A program made the translations under genes and the position numbers. Below, one piece after another: positions 34,401-45,959 of a stretch of DNA of 64,000 nt (the first letter of the stretch is position 1; the number at the start of each line of letters is the position of its first letter). The notes below the pieces were generated by a model, which was given only the letters and a program-made list of their open reading frames with translations, ran no database searches and was not told the DNA's origin. This DNA comes from Taxillus chinensis (taxonomy: Eukaryota > Streptophyta > Magnoliopsida > Santalales > Loranthaceae). The DNA is taken from positions 14,611,117-14,675,116 of the forward strand of contig CM042090.1 of NCBI GenBank assembly GCA_023512835.1, read 5' to 3'.

Positions 34401-34915
34401 ACCATTGCACCCATTTAACATTATAAAATCAAGTAAATATATTTTGTTTCCTTCCCCTCATTATTTACTGTGATATAGTGGGCATGGATTGTGTATTATT
34501 CTCAGTGAAGGATAAAATTCCAAATTTAGAAAGCCATGTTGTGCAACCTACGCGTGAAATTAAACTTCATTTATTATTATTATTATTTTATCTTCATGCA
34601 ATTTCACAACTGAGTGAAGACTTCTAATAACAGGCTGAAGTGAAAGCATTTTTGGATGTGCACGAACAAGAAGGAAGCCACCCAGGGGGTGTTCATTTGG
34701 AGATGACTGGCCAGAATGTGACTGAGTGCATTGGTGGGTCTAGAACTGTGACATATGACGACCTGAGCTCGCGCTACCACACCCACTGCGACCCAAGGCT
34801 CAATGCTTCTCAATCTCTCGAGCTTGCATTCATCATAGCTGAACGCCTTAGAAAGAGGAGGATTGGATCTCAGCCCACCGTGGGTGCTGCCTTGGCTTCC
34901 CTTGGGAGGCTGTAA
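31431..34915 (+). CDS. DHS: 3-deoxy-D-arabino-heptulosonate 7-phosphate synthase, type II, plastid
   Basis: Five exons (31431-31973, 32097-32374, 32954-33230, 33373-33618, 34634-34915) with GT-AG introns and a continuous frame, 541 residues. It condenses phosphoenolpyruvate and erythrose 4-phosphate, the first step of the shikimate pathway to aromatic amino acids and phenylpropanoids. Residues 1 to about 60 are Ser/Ala/Pro-rich, a typical chloroplast transit peptide. Motifs: GGDCAES (Cys145), AGQFAKPRS (186-194), [20 protein letters not shown] (His429), [15 protein letters not shown] (Glu471), HTHCDPRLN (Asp501). The four named residues have the spacing of the manganese ligands of the Mycobacterium type II enzyme, so the site is complete. 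Length matches plant DHS1-3; which paralog this is cannot be decided. A likely polyadenylation signal AATAAA is at 35051. The last intron is about 1 kb. Confidence 0.96.
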
Positions 34916-36479
34916 AATTGATGCAAGGCAAGCCAATTTGCGGTTCGTTAGTTTTTTTTTTTTTTTTTTCTGTTTTTCATTCGATTGCTAGGAGAATGTT
35001 TAAATGTAAGTTTGATTGTGAAATGTGTTGTAATACCAGGGGAAAAAAACAATAAAAAACTCCGGAACAATAAAAAACTGAGAAACTACGTGGTTTAAAA
35101 TAATATTTGGTCTCCTTTTTTTTTAGTTCATGAGCTGTGCTCTGCATTTATTTGGGGTGCGCCATATGGATGCTGTGAATCCTGTGATCAGGACCATTAA
35201 TTTCGACCTGCAATGATCCACCACCGTTGTGCCACCTACGCCTTGCCGGGGAGTTTTGTTAGAGCATTTTCTTAATTTTTTTTCCTTCAAATTTTAATTA
35301 AAAATCACACTTTTAAATTTCATCTTAAACTTAACACATTTTCAGTCTTTTTACAATTTTCTATAATTTTTTATTGATTTAAAATATAATTTTTTTAAAT
35401 TTTTTTATTTTCCCACTCTTATTTATTATATTTATTTTAAAATATACATGTAAAATATTCCTGATTTATATATAAGATGCTAATAATTTTATAGTGTATT
35501 GATTATGCATTAGATATTATATAAATATATATCGCATCAATAAGTATCGGTTTGTTTATTATTAATACTTTGGATTTGTTCAATTATGTATTAGATATTA
35601 TACTAATGTAAATATTTTAGTATAATTTTTTTTTAAAATATAGATTCATGAAACATGATTACATCTGCTTAGATAAAAAGAGACAAGAGTATTCAAATAT
35701 ATATTTGATTATATTGGATTGGTTTGATTTAGGGATATATCGATTTTTTAAAAATTTAAATTAAATAAATCTAATTAATTTAAAACTTATATATTTTAAA
35801 TTTATATGATTATCGGTTTTATTTGTTAGTTCGGATTAATTTTTAATTAACCACGATATGTCTGTACAATTTACCTTCCGCGTTTTTTTTAATCTAATTC
35901 GCCAGGTACTGTCCCTTTTAAAGGATTCCTTCGTTGCAGTTGAGTTGACATTCAGGTGCGCACCATTTGCGCACAGCCTGGTGGGACCAGGCCTGCCATG
36001 AAATTTGTTGTTTTTCAAAAATGTGCATGTGTTAACTGTGCAAGCGTTGTACAATTTTTGTTTTTTATAAATGTGCACGTGTTAACTGTGCAAGTAGTGT
36101 GCAAGATACATTTTCCTTCACCAAAACGATTCCTCCTTACAAAAATAATAATAACAAAAAGAAAAATTAACAATACTACGTATAATAGCCTTTTTTTGAA
36201 TGTAGTTTTAAAAAATTATTGCAATTACACCCATAATAGCTAAGGGCAAAAGGGTAAGCTGGTTTTGTGATTTCAAAGTCCCGCTTGCAATGAGAGCGAG
36301 TTTGCTGTTCTTGGAACGCATTTTCTGTTTTTTAATAACAAAAATAAGTTTTTTTATGTTTGACATGAGTTTTGAAAATAAAAGACCCTGTATCGCCGCC
36401 GCCGCGCCAACCCCCTGCGCTATCTCAATAGAGATTATGTCTCCCCAACTATGTTCATATGTATCGTGTAGGCATATGC
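34916..36479. other. 3' flank of DAHP synthase and AT-rich intergenic DNA
   Basis: No gene seen. It includes a GAGCATTTTCTT start near 35271 that resembles the GAGCAT MITE family without a clear right end, a hairpin at 35976-35992 and a tandem repeat at 36021-36102. Confidence 0.5.
36021..36102. repeat. 50-base tandem duplication
   Basis: ATGTGCATGTGTTAACTGTG (36021) and ATGTGCACGTGTTAACTGTG (36071) begin two diverged copies of a 32-base word, 50 bases apart. A perfect 7-base-arm hairpin (GCCTGGT/ACCAGGC) lies just upstream at 35976-35992. Confidence 0.65.
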
Positions 36480-37780
36480 TTGTATAATATTACATTATAA
36501 CCCAGACTATCACACTGCCATATGACCTCACATGCCCCAACACAAGCTAGGCCTCTCAGGCGCCATTACTTTAGCCCCACAAGCTTGTACCACAACTAGC
36601 CTCATAGGTGCACATATATCCCATAGCCTCATAATTATGACATACTCAAGGCATCTCATGCAACAATTAAGGCATCATATAACACAGTTTATGGCATAAT
36701 ATTTCAAGGTATCTCATGCATTAAATAAAGCATCGCATAGCACATAAATCATGGTATCACATGTAGACATCAAAATAAATCATAGCATAACATGCATTTC
36801 CCATATAATACAAAGTTATCCCTGTATAAGTAGGTAAACGAAACTTAAATCGTAGCCTCTCTGCCTCAAAACACGCACACAAGGCCACATAGGCGCATCT
36901 AGGACCCCTTAAGACTCAATCCATGTCAAATGTTACTCAAAACATAACAAACAAACTCAACACACATGATGGGCCATGACGGACCCCATCCTAGCCGCAA
37001 CAGATCAACATCGCAACACTAATAAAAACATCACGTCAGCCGCAATGGACCCCTCGCCGATCGCGACCAAGACCCTTTTGGCTGTGGTAGGCACCAATTC
37101 GACCGTGGCGGATCACACCAGAAACCATTTTGCCAATTCTACCCTTTGTAAGTCGCAACCGACCCAAACCGCCTGCGACGGATCAAGTCAACACTGCTCC
37201 TGTCAGCCTCCGACACACTTCAACTCTAGCCACCACAACTCTAGATTTTCAGCAGCTCATGCCCCAAATCACCAATATTAATTCTCAAACACCTCCTAAC
37301 AGGTTCTATATACATTAGCGTCGTTCAAAACACATTAAAAACACATAATCTGCATCCAAAATATATATGAGTCCTTCTAGTTATATACATCCTAAATCGT
37401 GAGAATTAAGAGTTTAATCATTACCAAAGGTTGAGAAACATATGAAAGAAGGTTTAAACATGAATTAATTTTGGTAGGCCAAATTCCATTTTTCCCTTGC
37501 TTTCTCTCTATATAAAGTAAATGATTTTTTTTTTTTTTTGGAATAGGATTCTTCCCTTCTTTCCTTTTCCTTTTTATACTTTCTGCCCAAAAATACCGAA
37601 AAATCATAAAAAATATCTTTTGGGGATTCCAACTCCCAATCGGGATACAATTACTGTCAAAATGTTCGATTATATTGATATCATTTTTCCCAAATAAACA
37701 TCTCATCACAAAACTATCTTTTGAGAACATCAAACACGGGTCATTATAAAAAAAAATATTTGTTATATTATTTTGCAATA
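36480..37780 (-). mobile_element. possible LTR-retrotransposon relic
   Basis: On the minus strand this stretch has the texture of a plant Ty3-type LTR: many ATGATATG/GCATGAGATGCC-like words, then sequence rich in GTCGCGG-like words (37000-37230). There is no gag-pol coding and no clear TG..CA ends or target duplication. The frames at 36976-37281 and 37130-37318 are probably by-chance. Texture-based, so weak. Confidence 0.25.
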
Positions 37781-39356
37781 AAATTTAAAATTTTAGTTTG
37801 AATAAAGTATGGTATTTTAAAAAAATTCTATAACGTGTTTTATATTTTCATATTTAATTTTCTTATTTAAATATTTCTATCTCATTTCCTTTATTATTTA
37901 GGTTCAACATATATTTCTCTCTCTTTTTAAATTTTTTATAGGTTTAGATTTTAAAAAAACATTATTTGAAAAAGTACAATCTCTCTTATCAAATATAATA
38001 TTTGTTTACAAATTCAAATTTAAACTATGATTTTAATAAAATATAAAATAATAAAATGAAAATACAAAAGTAAAAATATGTACGAAATACATGTGACAAG
38101 AACCTCATCTGATAGTTAGCCAGGAAATGCCACGTTGCTCGATATATGAGCTGACACGAACCCAATATACCAAACATGCTCTTAAGTCTTAAGTCTGCGG
38201 AGATCGCCATGAAATGTCAAAAATGGTTGGCCTTCGCTCGTTTAAACACAGATTTAATAATAATAATTGTAAACAAGTCACAGCCATATGCAGTTACCAA
38301 CAAGCTGGCGATATTATCTCCTTCGCTTATGGGATAAGAAATTAACACACGAGCTGCCGCGATCCCCGACTGCAATTAGTCAAATGAGTAAAAACTAAAA
38401 TCTTAAGAGTGCTTTTAAAATGTTGATCCCATACATCATTCGTGTGACCCCTCGGGAGACGTGCAGGATGGGGTGCTTGACCCATTGACTTTCCTTTCTA
38501 CGTAGAGCCATGACTTTTCTTTCTCGCGTGTAAGGAGGGAGGGACAGAAAGTTTGGTTGGTGATGATATTTTATTAATTTAATGATTCAATAAAATATTT
38601 TTATAATTTCATCCGAATCAATAAAATATTATCACAAAAAATCATACTCATTTAAAATATATAAAATAATATATAACAATAAATTAAACTCTTATTTAAT
38701 TTCATTAAAAAATAAATATTTAAATAAAAAATACATAATAGTTATCATATGATTCGAATTCAATCTGATTCAGAATTTGAATAATTTGAAGCAAATTCGG
38801 ATCATATCAGGTTGGATCAGTATTTTTTATCTTATTAAAATGAGTCAAATTGATCGAAATGAATCGGATTTATTTGGGCATCCCTACATTCTCGTGGAGA
38901 GGTGCATGTGTACGCAGTCACAAGTACATATGCATGAACTGCTTTTCTCCTCGATTTTTTTTTTAAAGCTTTTTTTTTTCCTCAAAAATTTGGGGATGAT
39001 GGCCCGGCCGGTGCCCCAGCTCCATCCATCTCCAGAAGGAGGACACCTATCGGTAGCTACCCGGCAAGAAGTCCACTGTTGACCCAATGACCCAGTAGTA
39101 AGTGGAGCGCTGTAACATCACCGTGTAGACCAACATTTTCTTTTTTAATTTTGGGAGAAAGAAATAGGAGAATTAAGAACTGAAAATATAAGGTAGTATG
39201 TTACTATTTTAAAAATATAATTATTTTTAAAATTTTAGATTTGATAAATTTAAAATTATTTATAAGTAATGTAAATTTATTTGGACTCTTAGTCTTTTTA
39301 AAATAATCATATTTTAGAAATAATAGTAAAAAATAAAACATATAAGTGTGTATAGA
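37781..39356. other. intergenic DNA, no gene seen
   Basis: AT-rich except for a GC-richer patch at 38990-39110. The short frames 38777-39082 (plus) and 38884-39087 (minus) through that patch have no recognisable domain. Confidence 0.55.
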
Positions 39357-39359
39357 TTA

Positions 39360-39665
39360 GAGCATCTACACTAATTTTATAATTTTTATCTTTATTTTAG
39401 GTAATAAATAATATATTATTTGATATATTTTGTTTGTCCTTTACATTTTATTTTCTATTTTTATCTATATTCTTTTAAATTTTATTTTTTTATTTTTTAT
39501 CTTTTATCTATTTCATTTATTATAATAAATCAAAAGTATATCAAAAATATAATAAAAAACTATTTTAAAGTTAAATAGTGATACTTCGGAAATTTTTTCT
39601 TCAATTTTTAAATTTAATAGTTTAGAGGACTGTAGTTTTTATTCGAAAATTTAAATTTTTTTACA

Positions 39666-39668
<3 letters not shown>
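39360..39668. mobile_element. MITE of the GAGCAT..ACACTA family, copy 2
   Basis: Starts GAGCATCTACACTAATTTTA after a TTA (39357-39359). It follows the same word order as 14906-15299, including TTATTATAATAAATCAAAAGTA. The right end seems lost or replaced by the (AT)n tract at 39669-39704. Confidence 0.5.
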
Positions 39669-39708
<40 letters not shown>

Positions 39709-39737
39709 GAACTATGCCTTAAACCTTAAATGTAATA

Positions 39738-42300
39738 AATAATAATAATAATAATAATAAACAACTAAATAAATAAAAACCAATGTAAATGTAAAGCAAA
39801 TTTGAAGCAATCAAATAACAAAGGTGGGGTATGGCATTTGCAACGCATGATGTTCGGCACGTCATTGGATCACATGCCACTTGCGCTCAGGCTTATAATT
39901 TTCTTTCTTTCTAATTAATAAGAAAAATACTTAATGCTCGACCGTTGTTTTATTTTTTTAAAATAAATCAATAGTCTAGGGTATATGGTGCGTGAACCCA
40001 ATACGTATATAGCAAAATCCAATTAATAAATATGATGTCACACGGCCATATAGTAGGAGACTGTAAATTAGTAATTAGTAGATTGGTGGTTCGAAGTTTC
40101 CTGTAATTATTATGGGTATAATTATATAATAAAAAAATAATTACCATGACGGAGAAGAAAGCATTCAATTAACAAGGAATATAAACCAGCACAAAAAATC
40201 TCAAAGCAAAAGCAAAACATTATTAATAATAATAATTACGTATTCATATAAAAAAATTCTATATAAGGGGACGTTGACGATATTTTGTTTCAATTAATCA
40301 TAACACATAACTTTATTTAATATAAAAATTTATGACATAATATTTAAATTTATTATATACCACGTAATTATACGTAATTATAATAAGATACGTAATAAAC
40401 AAGATCAACACAAAAAATACAAGTATACGTAATTTATTGTATACGTAACCCAAAAATTATGCAAGTATCGTATGCGACCAACACAAAAATTAACATCGAA
40501 ACAAAACAAGATAATTATTTAAATTCCTAAAAGAATTTAATTAATCGAATAAAAAAACGTTTGAGGACTAGTAATAAGCACAGATAATTTAAACGCATGC
40601 TTTGCTTGAAGGGGAGAGAAAACTTAACCCAAAAAAAAAAAATCCTTTTTTTTTTGTTTCTACAGCAGAAAGCTATAAAATACATGAGAAAAAAAGCGCA
40701 AGAGTTGGAGCACGCAATTCAAGCCACATAGATTCAATTTATATATATTCATGATCTTAATTGCCTAAATGATTGTCTGATACAATATCAAAAAATATAC
40801 TTGAATTTATTACCAGAGTTTTGATCTAGAAATTATAATCTTTTAAATTGTCACAATTTTTAAATTTTAGTTTTCAATGATTATGCTGAAAGAAAGACAA
40901 ACCAAATAAGTTCTTGCGTAATTTGAAAATTATAACTATATTGTTTGTTAATTAATTTAATTTACTCCATTGTCAAATTAAATATAATTATATAATACCT
41001 ACACATTATTAATTCCATCAAATATAATAAAACACATTAAATTTACGTGTTTAACTCCATATGATAATTTTTTATAACAATTAACTATGCTAATAAATAA
41101 TAATAAACCAATGCAAAGCAATTTTAAAGTGATGGAAAGGGTCAAATAACAAAGGTAAGGTGGGATATGGCATTTGTATAATGTGGTGTCATTGGACGAC
41201 AAGGCCATTGGAACACAATTCATTTCATATTATATTCAAAAAAGACATTAATATATTTAGGGTTCGAAAGTTCACAAGTATAACTTTTATGAGTATAATT
41301 TTTTTTAATTACAATTCATTTCATATTCTATTCAAAATATTCTCACTTCTGACTTTGCTGGGGACTGGAATTGAACATTAAGTCACTAGGTAAACTATCC
41401 AAATAAGCGGGTCAAAAATATAATTACTAGAGAAGAAGAAAAGCATTCAATTAACAAGAAATATAAATCACCAAACAAAATTATTATAGAGAAAACAAGG
41501 ATGCTATCCGCCATAGTAGGCCGCGAGATCTACTTATTATCGTATCCAGCCTCGCTTAGCAGATAGTAAAATTTTGAAACCATACCTCGCCTAATGAGTA
41601 GGCGGGATTAGCGGGGAAAGCTCGTCCACCTGGTTCCCGCTAACGACCTTTATTATATCTTTTAAGACAAGTTTATCTTTTAGAGGTTTCACAAAACAGT
41701 TGATATAAATTATTTAGATTTTATTGGAGGACGCAATCAACCTATTACAGTCTTTCGCCCCAGCTTAGGAGGTGATCAAATTTTAAAATTATACCTTATT
41801 TCATATGTAGGCGGACAGGGATATCTCATTCTTTAATGTGTCTCAAAAAAGATTTCAACTGCTCACATCTTGTTATCGCTTTTTATTGGCTCTATTCAAA
41901 TGAATAATTTTGACTTAAATCAAATTTTTAGATCATTTTTAATCAAAAAATTATCAAAATAATTTAATTTTACAATAATAAATATCATTCAAAAATATCA
42001 AAAATCATAAATAATAATATTTGAAATATTATAAAATTATAAATAAAATTATTAAAATTAAGTGGAGCAGGATATACTATTACCTATTATCGTTTTTTGT
42101 TTCCGTCTGACAGGTGTGAAATTTAAAAATCATACTTCGCTCTTTTCTAGTGGGGTAACTCACCCGCAGTCAGGAATGGGACGGATAACAAGTAGAGTAA
42201 TTTATAAGTATCCGTTGCCAACAAGAAATATAAATCACGGAAAACAATTAAAGCAAAAGTAAAACATTAATATTAGTAACAAATAGTATTCGTATAGAAA
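39738..42300. repeat. partial copies of the thaumatin upstream sequence
   Basis: Three related blocks. A (39738-40262) and B (41090-41480) both carry AAACCAATG..AAGCAA, CAAATAACAAAGGT, ATATGGCATTTG/GTATGGCATTTG and CATTGGA, then GAGAAGAA..AGCATTCAATTAAC. The ends of A and B (AACAAG(G/A)AATATAAA) recur in C (42220-42300), just upstream of the thaumatin-like gene. An exact 19-base word, AACAAGAAATATAAATCAC, is at 41453-41471 and 42220-42238. This points to old duplications of a thaumatin-like gene's upstream region whose coding parts are gone or were never copied. Confidence 0.65.
41490..42217. repeat. unclassified repeat with three copies of a 45-base motif
   Basis: Lies between blocks B and C. 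A motif of the form AAATTTTRAAAYYATACYTCGC then TAGGCGG recurs near 41567, 41777 and 42114, each next to a GC-richer patch. It resembles a decayed element rich in CG sites. No coding capacity or clear ends. Confidence 0.45.
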
Positions 42301-42431
42301 AACATTATCAAATTTTCGAATCATATATGGAGATGTCCAAACATTAGGATTTATTTCCCTTTCATTCCATGTTGCCTCCATTACACATATATTACCAAGC
42401 CATCTTTGAGTCAAGTCAAACACATTGCATC

Positions 42432-42439
42432 TATATAAA
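42432..42439 (+). promoter_or_regulatory. TATA box of thaumatin-like gene
   Basis: TATATAAA, 90 bases upstream of the ATG at 42522. The frame is open from an earlier ATG at 42369, but that ATG lies upstream of this TATA box and is excluded. Confidence 0.75.
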
Positions 42440-42521
42440 GAGCCTTCCACGCACCTACTGCATGCTCACCACAATACAATACAAATCCCCCTTCTCGATT
42501 CTCACACCCATTGAACGTAAA

Positions 42522-43208
42522 ATGAGCTTCGCTGACACCCCATCCCTGTCCACCATCCTCGTATCCTGCCTTCTGCTATCCTCCGTTGCCAAGGCAGCCA
42601 ACTTCATCATCGTTAACCAGTGCAGCTACACGGTGTGGGCCGCGGCCTCCCCCGGTGGCGGCCGTCAGCTCACCACCGGCCAGAGCTGGTCACTCAACGT
42701 CGATCCGGGCACCACAATGGCCCGCATCTGGGGCCGCACCAACTGCCAGTTCGACGCCTCCGGCCACGGAAAGTGCGACACCGGGGACTGCGGCGGCCTC
42801 CTCGAGTGCACCGGATGGGGGTCCCCGCCCAACACGCTGGCCGAGTTCGCGTTGACGCAGCCCAACAACCTCGACTACGTCGACATCTCGCTCGTGGACG
42901 GCTTCAACGTGCCAATGGAGTTCAGCCCGGCCGAGGGAAACCCCTGCCGCGGGCTGAGCTGCAAGGCCGACATCAACGGGCAGTGCCCGGCCGAGCTGAA
43001 GGCAGCTGGCGGGTGCAACAACCCGTGCACGGTGTATAAGACGAACCAGTACTGTTGCACCGACGGACCGGGGACGTGCGGGGCGACACCGCTTTCGACT
43101 TTCTTTAAGGATCGGTGCCCGGATGCTTACAGCTACCCGCAGGATGACAAGACCAGCGTGGTGAGCTGCCCCACCGGGACCAACTATAAGGTTGTTTTCT
43201 GCCCCTAG
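42522..43208 (+). CDS. thaumatin-like protein (PR-5 family, osmotin-like)
   Basis: Intronless, 228 residues. Signal peptide residues 1-25 (ending SVAKA), mature start ANFIIVNQC. The mature protein has 16 cysteines, the number that forms the eight disulfides of large thaumatin-like proteins. The family signature [10 protein letters not shown] then GGLLEC is present, as are the acidic-cleft residues (Arg in RIWGRTNC, Glu in LAEF, Asp in VDISLVDGF and in [11 protein letters not shown]) linked with antifungal activity and beta-glucan binding. The protein stops at FCP without the C-terminal propeptide that sends osmotin to the vacuole, so secretion to the apoplast is likely. Expected role: pathogen- and stress-induced defence. 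Upstream DNA has been copied more than once (39738-42300), but no second coding copy is in the window. Confidence 0.95.
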   Translation: MSFADTPSLSTILVSCLLLSSVAKAANFIIVNQCSYTVWAAASPGGGRQLTTGQSWSLNVDPGTTMARIWGRTNCQFDASGHGKCDTGDCGGLLECTGWGSPPNTLAEFALTQPNNLDYVDISLVDGFNVPMEFSPAEGNPCRGLSCKADINGQCPAELKAAGGCNNPCTVYKTNQYCCTDGPGTCGATPLSTFFKDRCPDAYSYPQDDKTSVVSCPTGTNYKVVFCP

Positions 43209-43985
43209 AGAGAGGCTCTGCTGTCTGCAGCATAATAATTAATCTCGTGCCCGTGCTGTTGCCATGCACGGCGCGCATGCATTGTTTCTGTTACATAGGC
43301 AGGCTCGATCGGTGATGTCCGAATATGCGGTTTGATCCAAAATCAATGTACTAATAACAACTCGAACCTACAAAATAATTAAATAAAGAAGTCGTCCCAC
43401 TTTCTACTTTGTGTCATAATTAGGAAGAACTGCCCCTCCCCCCTTCAAGTCAGTCAGCACAAGTCATGTGTGCGAACAATAATAATATTAATTGATTAAT
43501 AATTTAATTAATCACGTTTAACTAGTCTCCCTTTTTTTTTTCGTGATCCAAGGAGCACCAAAAATTGATGACCATCGTACGTGAATTTCGTATTTAAATT
43601 TAGTTTGCTTCAAGAAAACAAAAACTATATATTAATCTCTCGCCAATAAATTATAATTGTTTTTAACTATATCCGTCCATTAACGAAATATAAATATTAT
43701 TCTTAAAATAAATTATTAAAAATGTACGCAAATTGCGAAAAGGTGAGAATTTAGGCAAGTACCCACTACCAATTTTATGTGCGATTAAAAATTATGTTTA
43801 CCAAATTTACAACAATTTCACACCTATTGCTGCACTGCATACCTTAAATCGACAACATCGCTAACAATTTGGGCTGCTTGGTTTAATAAGCCAATCACTG
43901 TAAATTGGGAACCCAAACCGCGTCTGCGTGTCTCAAACGCCCTCCGGAGTCCGGACAGCTATCCGGCCCGGTCTTTCCTGCTCCC
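43209..43985. other. intergenic DNA, no gene seen
   Basis: The 3' flank of the thaumatin-like gene, then AT-rich sequence up to the C2-domain gene promoter. Confidence 0.6.
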
Positions 43986-43993
43986 TTTAAATA
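43986..43993 (+). promoter_or_regulatory. TATA box of C2-domain gene
   Basis: TTTAAATA in C-rich sequence, 196 bases upstream of the ATG at 44182. The predicted leader contains short GATC-repeat tracts (44055-44133). Confidence 0.5.
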
Positions 43994-44181
43994 CGACCCA
44001 CATTACCACCAACCCAGACTTGACTGCTTTCATTTTTACGGTGCCCGATAGAGTTTGATCGATCGATTGATTTATTGATCTGAGACCGCCTCTCTCTCGC
44101 TAGAGGACCGATCGATCGATCGATCGAGTGATCACATCTCTCGCCGATCCATTTGTCTCTCGAGATTTTCGCTATCCAACC

Positions 44182-45959
44182 ATGCCTTACGGAACTCTTG
44201 AACTCCTTCTCGTCAGTGCCAAGGGCCTCGAGAACACCGAGCTATTCGGTTAGTTTCTCGACATTCAACTTCGATCGCTTCACAACTTGGGTTGTGTGGT
44301 TAACATCCCAAGAAGAAGAAGAAAAGTATATGCATTGCCTGTGTTTTGAATCGTCACTTCCGCTAACGTTTTACTCAATCATTCCCGATTAACATAGATT
44401 AGTTTCTATGTTTTTTTAAAAAATAAATATATATCCATTTTTATCGGTGTGCTTTTGTTGATTTGGTGCGTGTCACTCGATGCTTGTGATGATATGAGAA
44501 AGTCTATGGATGGATTTGGTAATCAACCCTTCCTGCATTGTGTATTGAAAGTTTTTTTTTTTTTTTTTTTGGTGTATGGTGCTTGATGTTGGGTTGGTGA
44601 TGGTATTAATTAAAATGAGTGGATTGATGGAAACATTTGTCGTTGGACATGGGATTATGTATTTATTTAATTATCTGAGTTTTTGGGTTTTTGATCTGGG
44701 GCATGCTACTTAAAGTTAATGCTTGGGGATGATCTCAAGCTAAATGGGAGGATTGATTGGAAGATTATGGTTTTGTTCCTTTTTCCTCTTTTGAGTTCTC
44801 CTCGCTAATCTGATTCAACTATGGAGTTTTATTGACTTTGGGGATTGGGGGAAAAAAACTAATTTGGAATCTATGTTTACTAGCAGGTAACATGGATCCT
44901 TATGTCATCCTCACTTGCCGTACTCAGGAGAAAAAAAGCAGTATTGCAAAAGGTGGGTTTATGGAAAAAATACATATTAATAATTTTAGATCTTATTGTG
45001 TTGATCTAACATGGCTTATACAGGACAAGGGAGTCGTCCAGAATGGAACGAGAGTTTTCTGTTCACTGTGACCGATGATGCTTTGGAAGTCAGGCTGAAG
45101 ATAATGGACAAAGATACCTTTACTCAGGATGATTTTGTGGGAGAAGCAACGTGAGTTTGTCGTTTATTATATTGCATGTCCTTTGATTTTTCATTTTTTT
45201 TCTAATATCTGTCCCAAACCCCTACTCAGGTGCCTTTTATCCGTCCTAAGTTTCCACATTGCCACTATAGACCTATAGATATTCTGGGTTTGCGTCTTGA
45301 GATGGCCTTTCAGGAGAAACTGTGTTCATATATACATGCCCTTGGGGAAAAAAACATTGCATTCTGGTTTTGCACTTTGGCTTTGATTTGAGCTTCATGC
45401 CTTCATTTTAGCATGTGGAAAAAGAACTAAATGGCACAAATCACCTCGTATGAATACTTCTCCTGACAATATGATAATAAATCTAAGTCCTTGAAAACGT
45501 CCTAATGGACTTTTTTTTCCCTTTCCTTTGTCCTTGCAGCATTCCGCTGGGGCCACTGTTTTTGCAAGGAAGTGTCCCAGAAACAGCGTACAATGTGGTT
45601 AAGGGAGAGGAATACAAAGGAGAGATAAGAGCTGCCCTCACTTTCACACCCGATGTAAATTTCCTTTCTCTTGTACTATAATTTCATTGCTGAGAGGATA
45701 TGTAGAGAATAATGTCCTGCTTACTGGGCCAGGATTGATGCAAAGGCTGCTGCTACTCAGTTACATTGTAGTCCATGCTTCATCCTTGTAACCATTGTTG
45801 ATCATGTGCTCTGAATACTTAAGTACAGAATTTACATTAGTGGTTAACTTATAGCTTTGGGCTACATGTTTCCTGTTGCAGCCATCGCAAATCCGATCTC
45901 GTGGGTTCTCTGGACAGGAAGAAGAAAGCTATGGAGGATGGAAACAATCTGAATATTGA
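44182..45959 (+). CDS. small single-C2-domain protein (elicitor-responsive type)
   Basis: Five exons (44182-44248, 44887-44952, 45024-45150, 45540-45654, 45882-45959), all GT-AG, in frame, 150 residues. One C2 domain fills residues 1 to about 125: GTLELLLVSAKGLENTELFG, MDPYVILTC, EWNESFLFTV, LKIMDKDTFTQDDFVGEATI, then a short polar tail ending GGWKQSEY. The Asp-rich loop DKDTFTQDD is intact, while the first loop has Glu where many C2 domains have Asp, so calcium binding is likely but may be weak. Close relatives are the rice elicitor-responsive proteins and small phloem C2 proteins, which bind membranes in a calcium-dependent way during defence or transport. There is no signal peptide or membrane segment, so it is cytosolic or membrane-peripheral. 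Confidence 0.92.

Noticed and set aside
36976..37281. 101-residue Thr/Asn-rich frame
   Set aside because: Lies in the LTR-like relic; the composition follows from the repeat and there are no retroelement protein motifs.
41340..41375. B-box-like GTTCAATTCC on the minus strand
   Set aside because: No A box at a suitable distance and no tRNA fold could be drawn.
42369..42521. N-terminal extension of the thaumatin-like protein
   Set aside because: The first ATG is upstream of the TATA box, and the downstream ATG gives a standard signal peptide.
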